The notes beneath the pieces were generated by a model. The model was not told the origin of the DNA, did not search any database, and worked only from the letters and a program-made list of their open reading frames with translations. Positions 49,033 to 61,887 of a DNA stretch of 64,000 bases are shown piece after piece (position 1 is the stretch's first letter; each line of letters begins with the position of its first letter). This stretch comes from Numenius arquata (lineage: Eukaryota > Chordata > Aves > Charadriiformes > Scolopacidae), in assembly GCF_964106895.1 (NCBI RefSeq), contig NC_133616.1:82223510-82287509 (forward strand), written 5' to 3'. Position numbers and translations under genes: made by a program.

Positions 49033-50723
49033 TATGAGAAGACCTCTAACCCTGGTTCTTAGTGGACTCAGGGATCAGGGCAAGGCCTGACCTACGGCGG
49101 CGGTGAGGACCACTGCTGTATCACCAGCTGGGAAACAGCCTGCCCACCTTAAAAACTGTGCTCTGTTGCAGAATGCAGAGCAAGAACAAGCAGGGCAAAT
49201 GCCAGGCAGCCGCTCACAAGCCTTCTGACTTGCAAATGGAATGGCTCATTACAAACTCTGGGAGATTAATATTAAAGATAATCCTCCGAGCAGGAAAAGA
49301 ATCCCGCGTAGCCTCAGGAGATGGACAGCTAAATCCTCAGAGCCAGTATACACAGTTATGCCATCCCGCCCTGGGGGACACAGACCTTGTTTTTGAAAGC
49401 AGCATGCTCTAGAGGAGAAAGTAAATGGAAAAACAATATCATCTTGCTTTCCTAACCCGGAAAAGGAGCCTTGAATGTTCACAAAAACAATCTTTTATTG
49501 CAAAGGAAACAGAAGTTGAGATTTTTCTGCTCCTTGTAAAACTGAGGCTAACATGATTAAAAAATGACTAGCCTTCTGAAACTGTGTGAATTAGCAAAGA
49601 AACAGGGCATGTATTTCTGTTTATGTCTTCTTTTGTTATATTCAAATACTTTCAGAAATATTGTTAGAATTACTCTTTTATTTTTTGCAGAAATACTAGC
49701 CAACAAGAGGCAGGGTTTTATATATCATACAAAGTAAGTTAACATCTAGATCATAAAACACAAAGTTAGTACCTGTAGACCACAAGTGTTTGGAATTCAC
49801 TAGTTCTGACTAATTGAACTGCTTGTTACTTACTTTAATCTGATATCTACTCTAGAAGCAAAATTGTTGTGTTGAAATTAATTAAAACCCCCCTTTTTTT
49901 TTTGTCTTATATGAGTTTTATATTAGTAGTGGCAATACATGTTTTGCTCAAAATTAGGTGCATTATTTCTAGTTTTCCTAGGGGAGAAGGAAATAAAGGC
50001 ATGCTTAATTCCTTGTACTGGAGAGAGAGCTTCTGTATTGTGAATAGCTCAGTGTTTCATGAATTAGTCTTAAACTTAAATAAATAAATAAAACTTCAAA
50101 GGAAAGATACTTCTTGGATCTGTGAGGCAAGGTTCAAAAGTCAGATTTCTGCATGTCTACATTTCTATAGGAAGAACACAGAGAGCAGGAAATGATGGGG
50201 GATGTTTAATCCCATTAAGTGTGAAGAAGAGTGTCTTCCTGGTGAGGCCCCATTCTTCCCATTCTAAGCCAAACTTGAAAACGTGGCAAACAAATCGGTG
50301 ACAGTGGGTGTCATTGTCTTAGCTTGATTATTAGCAATTGCAGGATTGCAAAGTCACCTGGGGTGACTGTTTTCATTCGTACTGGCAGTGTATAGTCAGA
50401 AGTGATCACTCTGCTGCTTCTCAAGGTCAGATCCTGATCCTCAGGCTCTCTGACAGTGTTACTTAACATTGGATTTCACTGACTAGAATTTATATTTTGT
50501 ATTTACAGGCAGGAAAATTTGCTCTTAAGAGACTTGTGTTGTGAACATAAATGTTATTTTTGGGTTGCAGGTGGAGAAACTGACAATCCAGATCTCCCAT
50601 AAAAACCTGGAACACAGTGTTAGTTGATTCAACATGAGACTGGGGCTCGCAACCCCAGCAGAACACAATGGTTGACACATTGGCTTCAGAAAGACTTTAT
50701 CTGATGGTAGTTGACTTCTTACA

Positions 50724-50892
50724 TTCATAGAATCATAGAATGGTTTGGGTTGGAAGGGACCTTAAAGACCATCCAGTCCCACCCCCTGCCCTGGGCAGGA
50801 ACACCTCCCACCAGACCAGGTTGCTCAAAACCCCATCCAGCCTGGCCTTGAACCCCTCCAGGGATGGGGCAGCCACAGCTTCTCTGGGCAAC
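50724..50892 (-). mobile_element. CR1 LINE 3' fragment
   Basis: Minus-strand CR1 tail beginning TCATAGAATCATAGAATGG, truncated at CTTCTCTGGGCAAC. Confidence 0.93.
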
Positions 50893-53536
50893 ACACTGAG
50901 CTTGTGCTTGGCTGTCCACCTGTGATCCTGTGTATTAGCATGTTCTTGATCTCAAACACAACACTCGGGGGCTGTCCCTCTTGCGAAGGAGAGCGAAGGA
51001 TGTCTCATCCCAGAGAGAGATGATGGGCAGAGGTGCCATCTCCACCAGCAATGCAGATGCAGGTGGCAGACCCAGGCCATAACCCACGAGCTTCATGCTC
51101 TTGCCTGCCCACTAGGCAATGTCCCAGCATCAATGCACTTGACACTCGCCTGCCCTTGGCTTTCCAAGACAGAAACCAGAGTCTATCTGAAACCACCGCT
51201 CTTATTTCTGGCTAGGACTTTACTAACATGAGGTTCACCATCCACTCCCCACACGCACCAGACATGACCACAGCAGGTGTGCCCCTCCAGGAGGTATTTG
51301 CATACAGCAGAGGCAAAACAGATTTTTGCTTTTGTCACCTCCTTTGCCCTAAATCTTTCTTCTCTCTTCTCCTGCAGCCACAGTGACAGCCTTAGGCCAT
51401 GCCCAGATGATGATTCAGATCTTCCACCTCTCCCAGTCCTCAGGGGTGTTTATCTCTGCTCTAGGATCATGCTGTAGGGATGATCATCTTCCAGAGAAAT
51501 ATTTCTGGCATCCAGATTGCCAGTCTAAATAGGACAGAGATAAAACATTTCAGTGCCCATGCTTCTGGTGTCTTGAGGGTCGAAATCTTGAAGAACTAGT
51601 TGCACCTGATCAAGCCCCTGTTTGCATCTTCAGTTTATACAGTGTCATGGACCATGCATACTATGGCTATGTTCTGGCAGAAAAGCGGTTCATTATCTGA
51701 ATCTCCATGACTAGCATAATAGGAAAGTGCTTTGGAAACTGGTCCGTCACAAGGTGAGAGAAGGAGAGGACATGGGAAGTCCCGGGTCTAGGCTCTTGAG
51801 GCCCAACAAGTAAGGAAGAGAGGCTAGCTTGCTGGTGTCCTGGGATCTTTCCAGGTGTCAGCTTTAGCCAAGGCTACCAGGAGCCCTCACTGAATTGCAC
51901 AGTGTGAACCACCTGGGCCCGTGGCAGCCCAGCCCACAGCCCAGGATCAGCAAAATCTGATCCAGCTTCCTTGTAAGCAGGACCTGGAGAACACGTGGGT
52001 ATGAAGCTGCTATAGCTTTGCACACCTTAGTTTACATATTCAGTAAAGGTGGTTTAAAGACTTGTGATAAAAGGCTCATTCCCGGCTGTTGGACTAATTT
52101 GTTTCTGAGGCCATAAAAATAGCTCTATTTGATTCTGAGAGTTGTTTCATTCTTGTTTTTGTTTCTGAATCGGTCTTTAACTGGTTTCCAGGGCTGGAGA
52201 GAGCCATGCCTCCAGTTGTTTCAGGTTTTCACGTTTGGGGCAGAAACTCTCTCTGTGACCACAAGGTTTCCTGCGTCGCTTTTCTCTCTTCCTTTGGTTT
52301 TCTACAGGACAAGCTGCTAGGGTTGTCCCCTGTGGTAACACTTTCTTTACAGTGCTCACCTGCTTTTTGTTGAGCTGAAGGAAGCTTTGGCTATCAAGAA
52401 GGTACGTGGGCTCTGTGATACACGCTGGACAATTGGTGTGGGCATGATGCAAGTCAAAGATGGACAGAAAAGGGCTGGGGTGGTGGATGGTGGGTTAGAG
52501 CCTGCTGCTTGCCGGCTGTAGTTGCCTGCTGTAGGAAGGACACAACTGGTTTGAGCCCTCTAGCTCAGTCAATTTGGACTTCATTTTCTTCCAGAGACAC
52601 TATTTTTCTTAAGTGCGAAAAACTGTAAGCTTTTGTCTTACGCAGGCAAGAGTTCCAGGGTACTGGCGTTGTCAGTTTGTCTAAAAATGGTGAAAATTGT
52701 CGATAACACAAACCAGTAGGTTTGCATTATTAATAATACCAAAGCAACTGCAGTGGTGCTTATAAGCAATAAAAACATGAAGGTTTTTCTATGCATCAAG
52801 AAGCTGGAAAGATACACCAAAGATACAGATATCATTAAAGTCTGATAAAACGCCTCTTGCTCTACTGCACTGTCTTTAGATATGACCAGTATACTCCAGA
52901 ATGCCTGACCTTGACTGAAAACAAACATGCTTCTCAATGTTAAAGGAAGAGGAAAGGAAATGTTACAGATAACATGCTAAGTTCCTTCTTTTTGTGTGTG
53001 GTTGTATCTCTCTTTTTTTTTTTTTTTTTCTTTCATACATAACTACACCATTTTGTTGAAGTAAGCACTGAACACTGCTGCATATCGTCCTACACAAATA
53101 CAGGGTCTTTAATATTATCTAAGGATCAAGGTTATATTTTTGCTTGGAGGTAGTATAATAATATTTGTTTGGACTTTGTAATTGAATAGGAAGGGAGAGG
53201 TTATCTATGCACATGCATTTAACTGAAAGTGAATGCTTTTTCCCATGGAAAGCTGCCTGAATATGCAATCATTAATTTGCAAAACAAACAACCCAAAAGA
53301 ACTTGGCTTGCGCCTTCTATAAGTATCCAATGGGATTTAGTGAGAATTAACCGCGCATACAGGCACACCGCGTGACGCATGGTTGCAGTTTCCATTTGGC
53401 TGCAGGTTCTTCACTTTGAACCAGCGTCCAGTGTGCAGGGAAGGTTCACAGAGCCACAGTGGTGTGACAAGACACCTTGACAGTCCCTTATGCTAGCCTG
53501 TGGCATGACAGCATGACTCCTCGTGGATCTCGTACA

Positions 53537-53797
53537 ACCATAGAATCATTAGGGCTGGAAGAGACCTTCAGGATCATCAAGTCCAACCGTTAACCAGCAC
53601 TGCCAAGTTACCACTGAACCATGTCCCTCAGCACCACATCTACACATCTTTTGGGTACCTCCAGGGACGGTGACTCCACCACTTCCCTGGGCAGCCCGTT
53701 CCAATGACTGACAACCTTTTCAGTGAAGAAATTTTTCCTAATATCCATCCTAAACATCCCCTGGCACAGTTTGAGGCCGTTTCCTCTTTTTCTATCT
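53537..53797 (-). mobile_element. CR1 LINE 3' fragment
   Basis: Minus-strand copy with CATAGAATCATTAGGGCTGG, AGTCCAACCGTTAACCAGCA and CAGCACCACATCTACACATC. It is of the same type as the copy at 55319. Confidence 0.92.
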
Positions 53798-54349
53798 GGA
53801 GAGCTCTGTTCTCCTACTCAGCTCTGCTCAAATGCTCCTACTTAAGGATTTTATTGAGAGCAGATGCCTGCTGAAGATGAAAATGGCCAACTTGCTGCGA
53901 CCAAGGAAAGCCACTAAAAGCAATGAACAGTTGTTGAAATGGGACTTAGTGGTCTTTCCAGAAATATGGGTTCCATTACCACTTCTTTGCAGTATCAGTA
54001 ATGTTTGGGCTAAATCTGTATAAAGCATATCATGCACATTAGCATGCCATGCATGCTAGGAGATGTAAGATTAAGCATTTAAATCCATGTTAGTTTGAAA
54101 TGGGTGAATAAAAGTGATTTGAACCTATTTTCTCTTTTTTTTTTTTTGACAGCTAAAATATTAATAGTGCCACGTGATAATTTTTTGAACTGAAAGAAAC
54201 TATCAACATTCACTAAGTCTACATTGAAACAAAAGTAATGAATTTTCCTACCTGCCTCAATTAGCCTTTCCAAGGCACCCATCACTCTAGTAATTAAGTG
54301 ATTCCGTGTTTCTCAAACTGTACCAGCCACTGCCAAACAAAATACAACC

Positions 54350-54870
54350 ATTTAATCATGTTAAATTAGAGCTATAATAATATTAGTCATTGCCTAATAG
54401 CCTTTTTTAAGCCACTAGTAAAGTCAAGTCTTGCCAAGAAGACTGTTACCCTTCCACAGTATAAATCAATAAATCATAATTGTACTGTGTACCTTGACCT
54501 CTTTTCTACCAGACTGTGCAAAACAAACAGCAGGAAGCCAGAGGCTGGTTAAGTAATTTAAAACAATTTGTAAACTATAATTCAAGGGACTGGTTAGGCC
54601 TATTAATTAGTAAATCATTCATAATCTCAAAAGTACTCAAATGTGCTTGATTTCAGTAAAATATACTAAGTGGCGCGATCTGATAACGTGGCTGCTACCA
54701 TCAGGGCTGTAAAAGACTATGTTCTTTTCAACTGTTTCTGTTAATGTTTGAACACAAATTGGTGAACACATGCTAGAAAGTAATTAATCAATTGCAACCA
54801 TTCCACCAAAGCTAGATGTGTCATAAATTATGGCTAGCCAGAAGTCCTTTATTTTTAACCACTAATTACT
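54350..54870. other. Candidate conserved non-coding stretch downstream of ADGRV1
   Basis: About 520 bp of unique AT-rich DNA between two CR1 copies, dense in TAAT/ATTA cores (CCTATTAATTAGTAAATC, AGTAATTAATCAATTGC). It has no simple repeat and no ORF, which is the typical look of a developmental enhancer. Inference only. Confidence 0.25.
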
Positions 54871-55318
54871 GATATTTTCATCAATATTCCCAAACCTGTA
54901 TTTCTGAAGCCACTGCAGACATGGGTAGGAGCTTTTTTTACCCTCTTCTTTGCTCTAAATTAGCTGCTTTCTGGCAGTGCTTCTTCACTGCTTTACCCTC
55001 ATTTTATTAGCAGTCAGTGGTGGGAAATCACCAGCTCTGGACTCCTAAAGCTGCATCTGTGCTGTGGGTATTTACAACAGGGCAGGGCACATTCTCTGGA
55101 ATAACTGTTCTGGTTGGGTTAGAAAGGATTTAGAAAGGCCTGGGATTTAGAAGGAATTTTTATGTGATCCTCAAAACGCTGGCTGAACCCTTTGGGTTTC
55201 TTTCCCTGCTCCTGGAATGGCTTAAGTGCCATTTCTTTGTAGATGCCCTAAAGTGCTCCCTGGGATAGCTCAGGAGCTTGACACATTTGCCACGCTGAAA
55301 AATAAAGAGGACTTCCAA

Positions 55319-55866
55319 ATCATGGAATCATAGAATCATTTAGGTTGGAAAAAACCCTTAAATTCATTGAGTCCAGCCATAGACCTAAGACTGCCAAGTT
55401 ACCACTAACCAATGTCCCTCAGCACTCCACCTACACATCTTTTAAATACCTCCAGGATTGGAGACTCCACCACTTCCCTGGGCAGCCTGTTCCAACATTT
55501 GATAACCCTCTCAGTGAAGAAATTTCTGCTAATATCCAATCTGAACCTCCTCTGGTGCAGCTTGAGGCTGTCTCTTCTCATCCTATTTCCTGTTCCTTGG
55601 GAGCAGAGACCGACCGCCCCCGGCTACACCCTCCTTTCAAGTAGTTGTAGAGAGTGAGAAGGTCTCCCCTCAGCCTCCTTTTCTCCAGGCTGAACACCCC
55701 CACCTCCCCCTCACAAGACTTGTTCTCCAGACCCCTCACCAGCTCCGTTGCCCTTCTTTGGACACGCTCCAGCACCTCGGTGTCCTTTTTGTAGTGAGGG
55801 GCCCAAAACAGGACACAGTATTTGAGGTGGTGACTCACTAGTGCCAAGTACAAAGGGAAGATCATC
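55319..55866 (-). mobile_element. CR1 LINE, 0.55 kb copy
   Basis: Minus-strand CR1 from the CATAGAATCATTTAGGTTGG tail to the RT C-terminal part (ALVSHHLKYCVLFWAPH, VLERVQRRATELVRGLENKS, FSLEKRRLRGDLLTLYNYLK). It is truncated inside ORF2 and carries a short deletion that shifts frame after NYLKGG. Confidence 0.94.
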
Positions 55867-57320
55867 TAACAATGCTAAATACCTTACTTAGCATGAGAGC
55901 TAAACTTTGAATAGTAAGGAAAAAGATTGTCCATATCTCACAACCCTTGAGCAGTCATCCTTGAGGAAGACCGTTTTACTAAGCAAGTCTGTAGGAGAAA
56001 TGAATGGGGCAGTCTAAGCCTTGGACGCCTGTGAACGAGCATCAGTGTTTATCGTCTGCAGCAGAAAAGCTGACACAGTGACCGAGATGTGGCTGGACTG
56101 TGTTTGTGTAAACGCCACAGCTGGTGCCACACAAGGACGGGCACGTCAGCCCCGGGAAACTCCAAGTCAAGAGCGGAGCACTTGAAAAGAGGAAGTGCGT
56201 AAAACAAAAATATAAATACTTTTCAGGAATGCTTATATTGTTTAGACATTTCAAGGAAAGAAAAAACAACAAAGCAAATGCAAACCACAGGGAAGAATAA
56301 CAACAATATTTCTGGAAAAAAATTGTTTCAGTGCATTGTTTATTGAGTACTTCCTTACTGTTCTAATTATCAACATCATGTGCGGTATTTATATATGAAA
56401 AATAAAGATTAAATCCTCACTAAAGAAAGAAAAAACTCTGGTCATCTAGGAAGAAATAGTCTGAGGTGAAAGTTTAGAGGCTAGATTGTTACTACTTAAA
56501 AACTATTTTATTAATATTTATTGAGTTTTGTGAATATTTATATTCTTTACTTTTTCCTGATGGCTCACTGGGTCAAGACAAGCTTATATCTTACCTTATT
56601 ATTTATTAAGTTACCATTCATTTTCCCATTAGTAGCAGCAGGATATGTTCTACTTCTCTGGCGATAATTTCCTTCTCTAATGTTTTCAGTCCCTTTTACA
56701 TAAACACTTGGGGTGAGGAGGAGCTTTCAATTTCATATTAGCAGTCTGAATGGTCCAGTCAACTCATGATAACCTTATCAAAATTCCCCCACATCTAGAA
56801 ACAACACCTATCTATAAATCCTTAGCTAGACCTTACCTGACTTTGGTGTCAGAGGAGGTGCCTGTGAGCACGTTTCCCACCTGGTTTTCGCATTGGGACT
56901 AGACATGCCATCAGCTGATGCAATTAAAATAGAGGGGCCATTGCAGCTGCAGGTTCATGGTTGCATTGTAAATGGCAGAAGGCTGCAGTCGGGAGCCTGA
57001 ACAAACTCACACTGTGCAATAAAGCTCTCAAAGCACACACACAGACAGAGGAGAGAGCAAAAGTACAGTTTACCTAGGGAGTTTCAAAAACGGGGCTTGT
57101 GCAAACTACCTGTTAGATAAACGCCTCCAAAGTATGAGTGTTCAACAGGAGACTTTCCTAGTCCTCTAAGGGAAAACATGGGCATTGGTTGTCATTTTGA
57201 CCTGGCACAAGCCCAGTTGCCTCCCTGCACCCGCACCCCAGGTACCCATCTGAGCAAAGAGGTGAGTCCACCTTAGGAAAATGCTAGTTTAGTTGTGTCT
57301 TCACACATGGATGTCTGAGG

Positions 57321-57638
57321 GAATCATAGAATCATTGAATGGTTAGAGTTGGAAGGGACCTTAAAGATCATTGAGTACCAACTCCCCTGCCCTGGGCAGG
57401 GACACCTCCCACCAGACCAGGTTGCTCAAAGCCCCCTCCAACCTGGCCTTGAACCCCTCCAGGGATGGGGCAGCCACAGCTTCTCTGGGCAACCTGGGCC
57501 AGGGTCTCACCACCCTCACAGGAAAAACTTTCTTCATGATATCTAATCTAAATCTCCCCTCTTCCAGTTTGAAACCGTTACCTCTCATCCTATCACTACA
57601 TGCCCTTGCAAAAAGTCTCTGTCCAACTTTCCTGTAGG
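57321..57638 (-). mobile_element. CR1 LINE, host copy, 3' half (interrupted)
   Basis: Minus-strand tail: CATAGAATCATTGAATGGTT, through LPREAVAAPSLEGFKARLEG, to TTTCCTGTAGG. At 57639 a second CR1 begins. The missing continuation of this element is found at 58571-59062. Confidence 0.9.
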
Positions 57639-58570
57639 TCACAGAATCACACAGAATCACAGAATGATAAGGGGTTGGAAGGGACCTCTGGAGATCATCC
57701 AGTCCAACTCCCTGCCAGTGCAGGTCCACCCAGAGCAGGTTGCACAGGAACATGTCCAGGTGGGTTTTGAATGTCTCCAGGGATGGAGACTCCACCACGT
57801 CTCTGGGCAGCCTGTTCCAGGGCTCTGCCACCCTCACAGGAAAGAAGTTCCTCCTCATGGTTAGATGGAACTTCTTATGTTCAAGTTTGTGCCCATTACT
57901 GTTCTGTCACTGGGCACCACTGAAAAAAAAGACTGGCCCCATCTTCCTGACACCCACCGTTTAAGTATTTACAGGCGTTGATCAGATCCCCCCTCAGTCT
58001 TCTCTTCTCCAGTCTAAAAAGACCCAAGTCCCTCAGCCTTTCCTTGTAAGAGAGGTGCCCTAATCATCTTTGTAGTCCTCTGTTGTACTCTCTCCAGCAG
58101 TTCCCTGTCCTTCTTGAACTGGGGAGCCCAGAACTGGACCCAGTACTCCAGATGGGGCCTCACCAGGGCAGAGCAGAGGGGGAGGATGACCTCCCTCCAC
58201 CTGCTGGTCACAGTCTTCCTGGTGCACCCCAGGATGCCATTGGCCTTCTTGGCCACAAAGGCACATTGCTGGCTCATGGTCATCTTGCTGTCCAGCAGGT
58301 CACCAGCAGGTCACTCCCAACCTGTACTGGTGCATGTGGTTATTCTTCCCCAAGTGCAGCACCCTACATTTGCCGTTGTTGAATTTCATCAGGTTCCTCT
58401 CTGCCCAGCTCTCCAGCCTGTCCAGGTCTCGCTGTATGATGGCACAGCCTTCTGGTGTGTCAGCCACCCCTCCCAGTTTTGTGTCATCAGCAAACCTGCT
58501 GAGGGTGCATCCCATCCCTTCATCTAGGTCATTGATGAATATATTGAAGAGGACTGGACCCAGTACTGAC
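57639..58570 (-). mobile_element. CR1 LINE inserted into another CR1
   Basis: A 932-bp minus-strand CR1 of a different subfamily (TCACAGAATCACACAGAATC, GATAAGGGGTTGGAAGGGAC, CTGGAGATCATCCAG). It contains RT motifs GSVLGPVLFNIFINDL and FADDTKLGG (58570-58440 side), the DRDLGVL-to-RT C-terminal region, and the 3' UTR. It has internal frameshifts and is 5'-truncated at the RT palm. Confidence 0.9.
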
Positions 58571-59062
58571 CCCTTCAGATACTGGAACGCTGCTATGACG
58601 TCTCCCCAGAGTGTTCTCTTCTCCAGGCTGAAACCCCCCAACTCTCTCAGCCTGTCCTCACAGCAGAGGGGCTCCAGCCCTCCCTGCATCTCCGTGGCCT
58701 CCTCCGGTCCCGCTCCAACAGGTCTATGTCCTTCTGATGTTGGTGGCCCCAGAGCTGGAGGCAGCATTGGGGGGCGTTCTCCCCAGAGCGGAGCAGAGGG
58801 ACAGACACCCCCCACCTTGCCCTGCTGGCCATGCTGCTGGGGATGCAGCCCAGGATGTGGGGGGTCTTTCTGGGCTGCCAGCACAGGTTGCTGGTTCTTG
58901 TTGAGCTTCTCATCCACCAACACCCCCAAGTCCTTCTCCTCAGGAAGGACTCAATCCAGGACTCCATTCTCTCAACCCATTCTCCACCCAGCCTGGATTT
59001 GTGCTTGGGATTTTCCTGACCCAGGTGCAGGACCTTACACTTGGCCCTGTTGAAATACTTCA
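58571..59062 (-). mobile_element. CR1 LINE, host copy, 5' half (interrupted)
   Basis: Minus-strand CR1 covering the post-FADD region (FNRAKCKVLHLG-like, GVLVDEKLN) to the C-terminal part (GDVIAAFQYLKG). It stops at CCCTTCAGATACTGG, exactly where the 57321-57638 piece would continue (CCTACAGGAAAG on the minus strand). Together they are one element of about 810 bp. Confidence 0.88.
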
Positions 59063-60220
59063 GTTAATGTCTGTGTCGGCCAGCGAAAGCTGCAAGGGTG
59101 AAATGACCCATCATTGTGGCCACAGGACACTTCATAACTTCATCATAGCTCTGAAACAGACCATGACAGAAGCAGGGAGCAAAGATTTGGGGGTCCAGGA
59201 TGTTAAAGCAGCTTAACAAAACCCAAAATGTGTGTGTGTGTATTCCAAAACCTTTGATGCTAACCCATGCTTATTAACATCAGCAGATGACTTAAAATGT
59301 TTTGATTAAAATTTAAAGCTTCAGAGTGAGAAGGGGATCTCTCCAAACCTCTGGAGATAGAAAGAAGTTTATCTTTGAGGGGCTGAAGATACCCTGATCT
59401 GATGGAGTGTGCAGCTCCATCCCAGTGAATTTTTTTTCTGGTTGTGTTTGGAATTTAGCAGCATTCTGCTTTGGGAATTTGCAGTAAATAGGACATGTCA
59501 GTGTATTTATGTAAGAAGGTGGCCGTTGGAGATGCGTGGCCTGAAGAAGAGTTTTTGCAAGCTAGAAAGCAGTAAAATATGAGCCTGGAGCACAATATTC
59601 ACAAAAAAAAAAGCAGCTTAAAAAAGCATATGTAGCCAGCTTTCCTCCTTATTGAGCAAAGCTCACAGAGAATCAGAGGGGTTTTTTTCCTTCTAAAGGG
59701 ACATAATTTCCTCATTTTTCCACCATCAAATTGGATAGCAAAAATACAGGATGAAAAAGAAAGAAAAAAGACCTAGCTTTAGGTGAAAAACTGTTCGTTA
59801 TCTTCAGGTATATGGCTTACTTATTTTTCCCGTAGAAAAAAATATCAATTGCTGCATATAACTGGTGACTTCATCAGTTGGACATCGTGGGAAAGAACTT
59901 CTCCCCCCAGCTGAACATGCCATGAGAGGAATAAAATTTAATTTTCCTAGAGGTAGAAATGGAAATGTGGCTGTTGTTTGTGACCTTGAGACAGCTCAGA
60001 TGTCTGCACTGGAGGACGGTAGCTGGAGAACTCATCTAGGCTTAATGAACAAATTAAAAAAGAAGTGCTAAGAAAGTTGAAAATTCAACTCATGTAAAAG
60101 GTTTCTTCTTACAATTTAACCTCCTGCTGTGCATATCATGTAGAAAATTGTTCCAGTTTATCTATGTAGTGGGTTTGATCCAGAAGAAGGATAGCAGAAG
60201 GATTCAACCCAATTGAGTTG

Positions 60221-60306
60221 AAGATGTCCCTGGTTCATTGCAGGGGGTTTGGAACTAGATGACCTTTAAAGGTCCCTTCCAACCCAACACATTCTATGAT
60301 TCTACG
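60221..60306 (+). mobile_element. CR1 LINE 3' fragment, 86 bp
   Basis: Short plus-strand CR1 end: GGAACTAGATGACCTTTAAA, GGTCCCTTCCAACCCAACAC, and terminal ATTCTATGATTCTACG. Confidence 0.88.
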
Positions 60307-60928
60307 ATTGTGCCTTTGCTTTTCTTTTCTTGGTTTGATTCTTGCTTTAAAAATGAAAAGAAAGAAAATTTCAGCTACCTAAAACTGTTCATTTGAGGGT
60401 TCTTTGCTTGGCTTTTCCCCCCGCACTGTCCCATACTCTGTGTTTACACAAATATATTAATGGATAAAAAATGAGTACACAATGATACTGTTCTTTTTAG
60501 CCTTGGATTGTAGGCTATGGCACAGTGCATACGGTGGACTTTTACTACAAAAAAATTCTTATGATTATTTCATACCTATGGAGGAACACTTATGGCTCCA
60601 GTTATAACAATACACACACCCATCTATTCAGTTTTAGAATAGCTGAATCGAAATTTTTAATAGTGAATTTTTTTATATTTATATATATAATCCAGTGTGT
60701 GCATGTGTGTACATATAATCACATTGCTTCCTAACTTTGGCAGATCTACTGGGCACATACTGCTCACTCACTCATCACATGCTGTGTGTTGTATGTCTGT
60801 TTTTAAATGGAAATATTGTATTACCTTTAAAAAAAACAGCTCAGGCACTAGTAATATTTGTAGTCTAGTTGAAATCTCTGGGGGCAGGGTTTTTTATCCT
60901 TTTTTTTTTTTAACAAAAAGAATAATTA

Positions 60929-61709
60929 ACATGAGCCAGCAGTGTGCCCAGGTGGCCAAGAAGGCCAACGGCATCCTGGCCTGTATCAGGAACAGCGTGG
61001 CCAGCAGGAGCAGGGTAGTGATGGTGCCTCTGTACTGGGCACTGGTGAGGCCTCACCTCGAGTGCTGTGTTCAGTTCTGGGCCCCTCACCACAGGAAGGA
61101 CATTGAGCTGCTGGAGCGTGTCCAGAGGAGAGCCACCAAGCTGGTGAGGGGTCTGGAGAACAAGTCATATGAGGAGAGGCTGAGGGAACTGGGCATGTTT
61201 AGTTTGGAGAAGAGGAGGCTGAGGGGGGACCTCATTGCCCTCTACAACTACCTGAAAGGAGGGTGTAGAGAGGTGGGTGTTGGCCTCTTCTCCCAAGGGA
61301 ATAATGACAGGACCAGAGGAAATGGTGGAAAGTTGGGGCAGGGGAGGATTAGATTAGGTCCTAGGTCTTCCTAATGGAGGAATTACTTTACTGAGAGGGT
61401 GGTCAGGCACTGGAACAGCCTGCCCAGGGAGGTGGTGGAGTCACCATCCCTGGAGGTATTTAAGAAACGTATAGACATGGCACTTCAGGGCATGCTCTAG
61501 TGCCCGAGATTGTTGGTTTGTGTCTGTTTGTGGGTGGAGTGGGGTGTGGTTGTGGGTGTTTGTTTTGGTTTGGTTTTGGTGTTTGGTGTTCTGGGATTTT
61601 GGGGGTTTTTTTTTTTGGTTTTGGTGTGCTTTTTTTTTTTTTTTTTGTTGATTGGACTCGATGATCTCAAAGCTCCCATTCAACCAAAAATATTCTGCGA
61701 TTCTGTGAT
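60929..61709 (+). mobile_element. CR1 LINE with G/T-rich 3' UTR
   Basis: Plus-strand CR1 starting at QQCAQVAKKANGILACIRNSV, with a good open frame through LVRPHLECCVQFWAP, VQRRATKLVRGLENKS and the SLEKRRLRGDLIALYNYLKG block. The frame breaks near 61330-61375. The 3' UTR from about 61505 to 61649 is T/G low-complexity (TTTGTTTTGG, T9 and T16 runs), then the normal end GATTGGACTCGATGATCTCA...ATTCTGCGATTCTGTG. Confidence 0.93.
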
Positions 61710-61863
61710 AACAGTTATTAAGAAATCTTCTAAGAACTGTTTTTCTTATTGCAGGAGGTTAGCTTACTGCCCAACAGGAAATAGTCACTCAGTCGAACAT
61801 AAAGCAATTAATTAGCAAATTAAATAAGATGCTCATGAGTCAGCATATGTCTTTCTCTTGTTC

Positions 61864-61887
61864 TTTTTTTTTTTTTTTTTTTTTTTT
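61864..61887. repeat. Poly(T) run
   Basis: An uninterrupted run of more than 20 T residues after TCTTGTTC. It could be an A-tail on the opposite strand, but no retroelement body was seen next to it. Confidence 0.8.

Noticed and set aside
58300..58929. 209-codon minus-strand ORF that looks like an RT protein in one piece
   Set aside because: The domain order is wrong (C-terminal part before the RT palm); it spans the junction of a nested insertion.
58334..59053. 239-codon plus-strand ORF
   Set aside because: It is antisense to two fused CR1 fragments; the other strand shows clear RT motifs.
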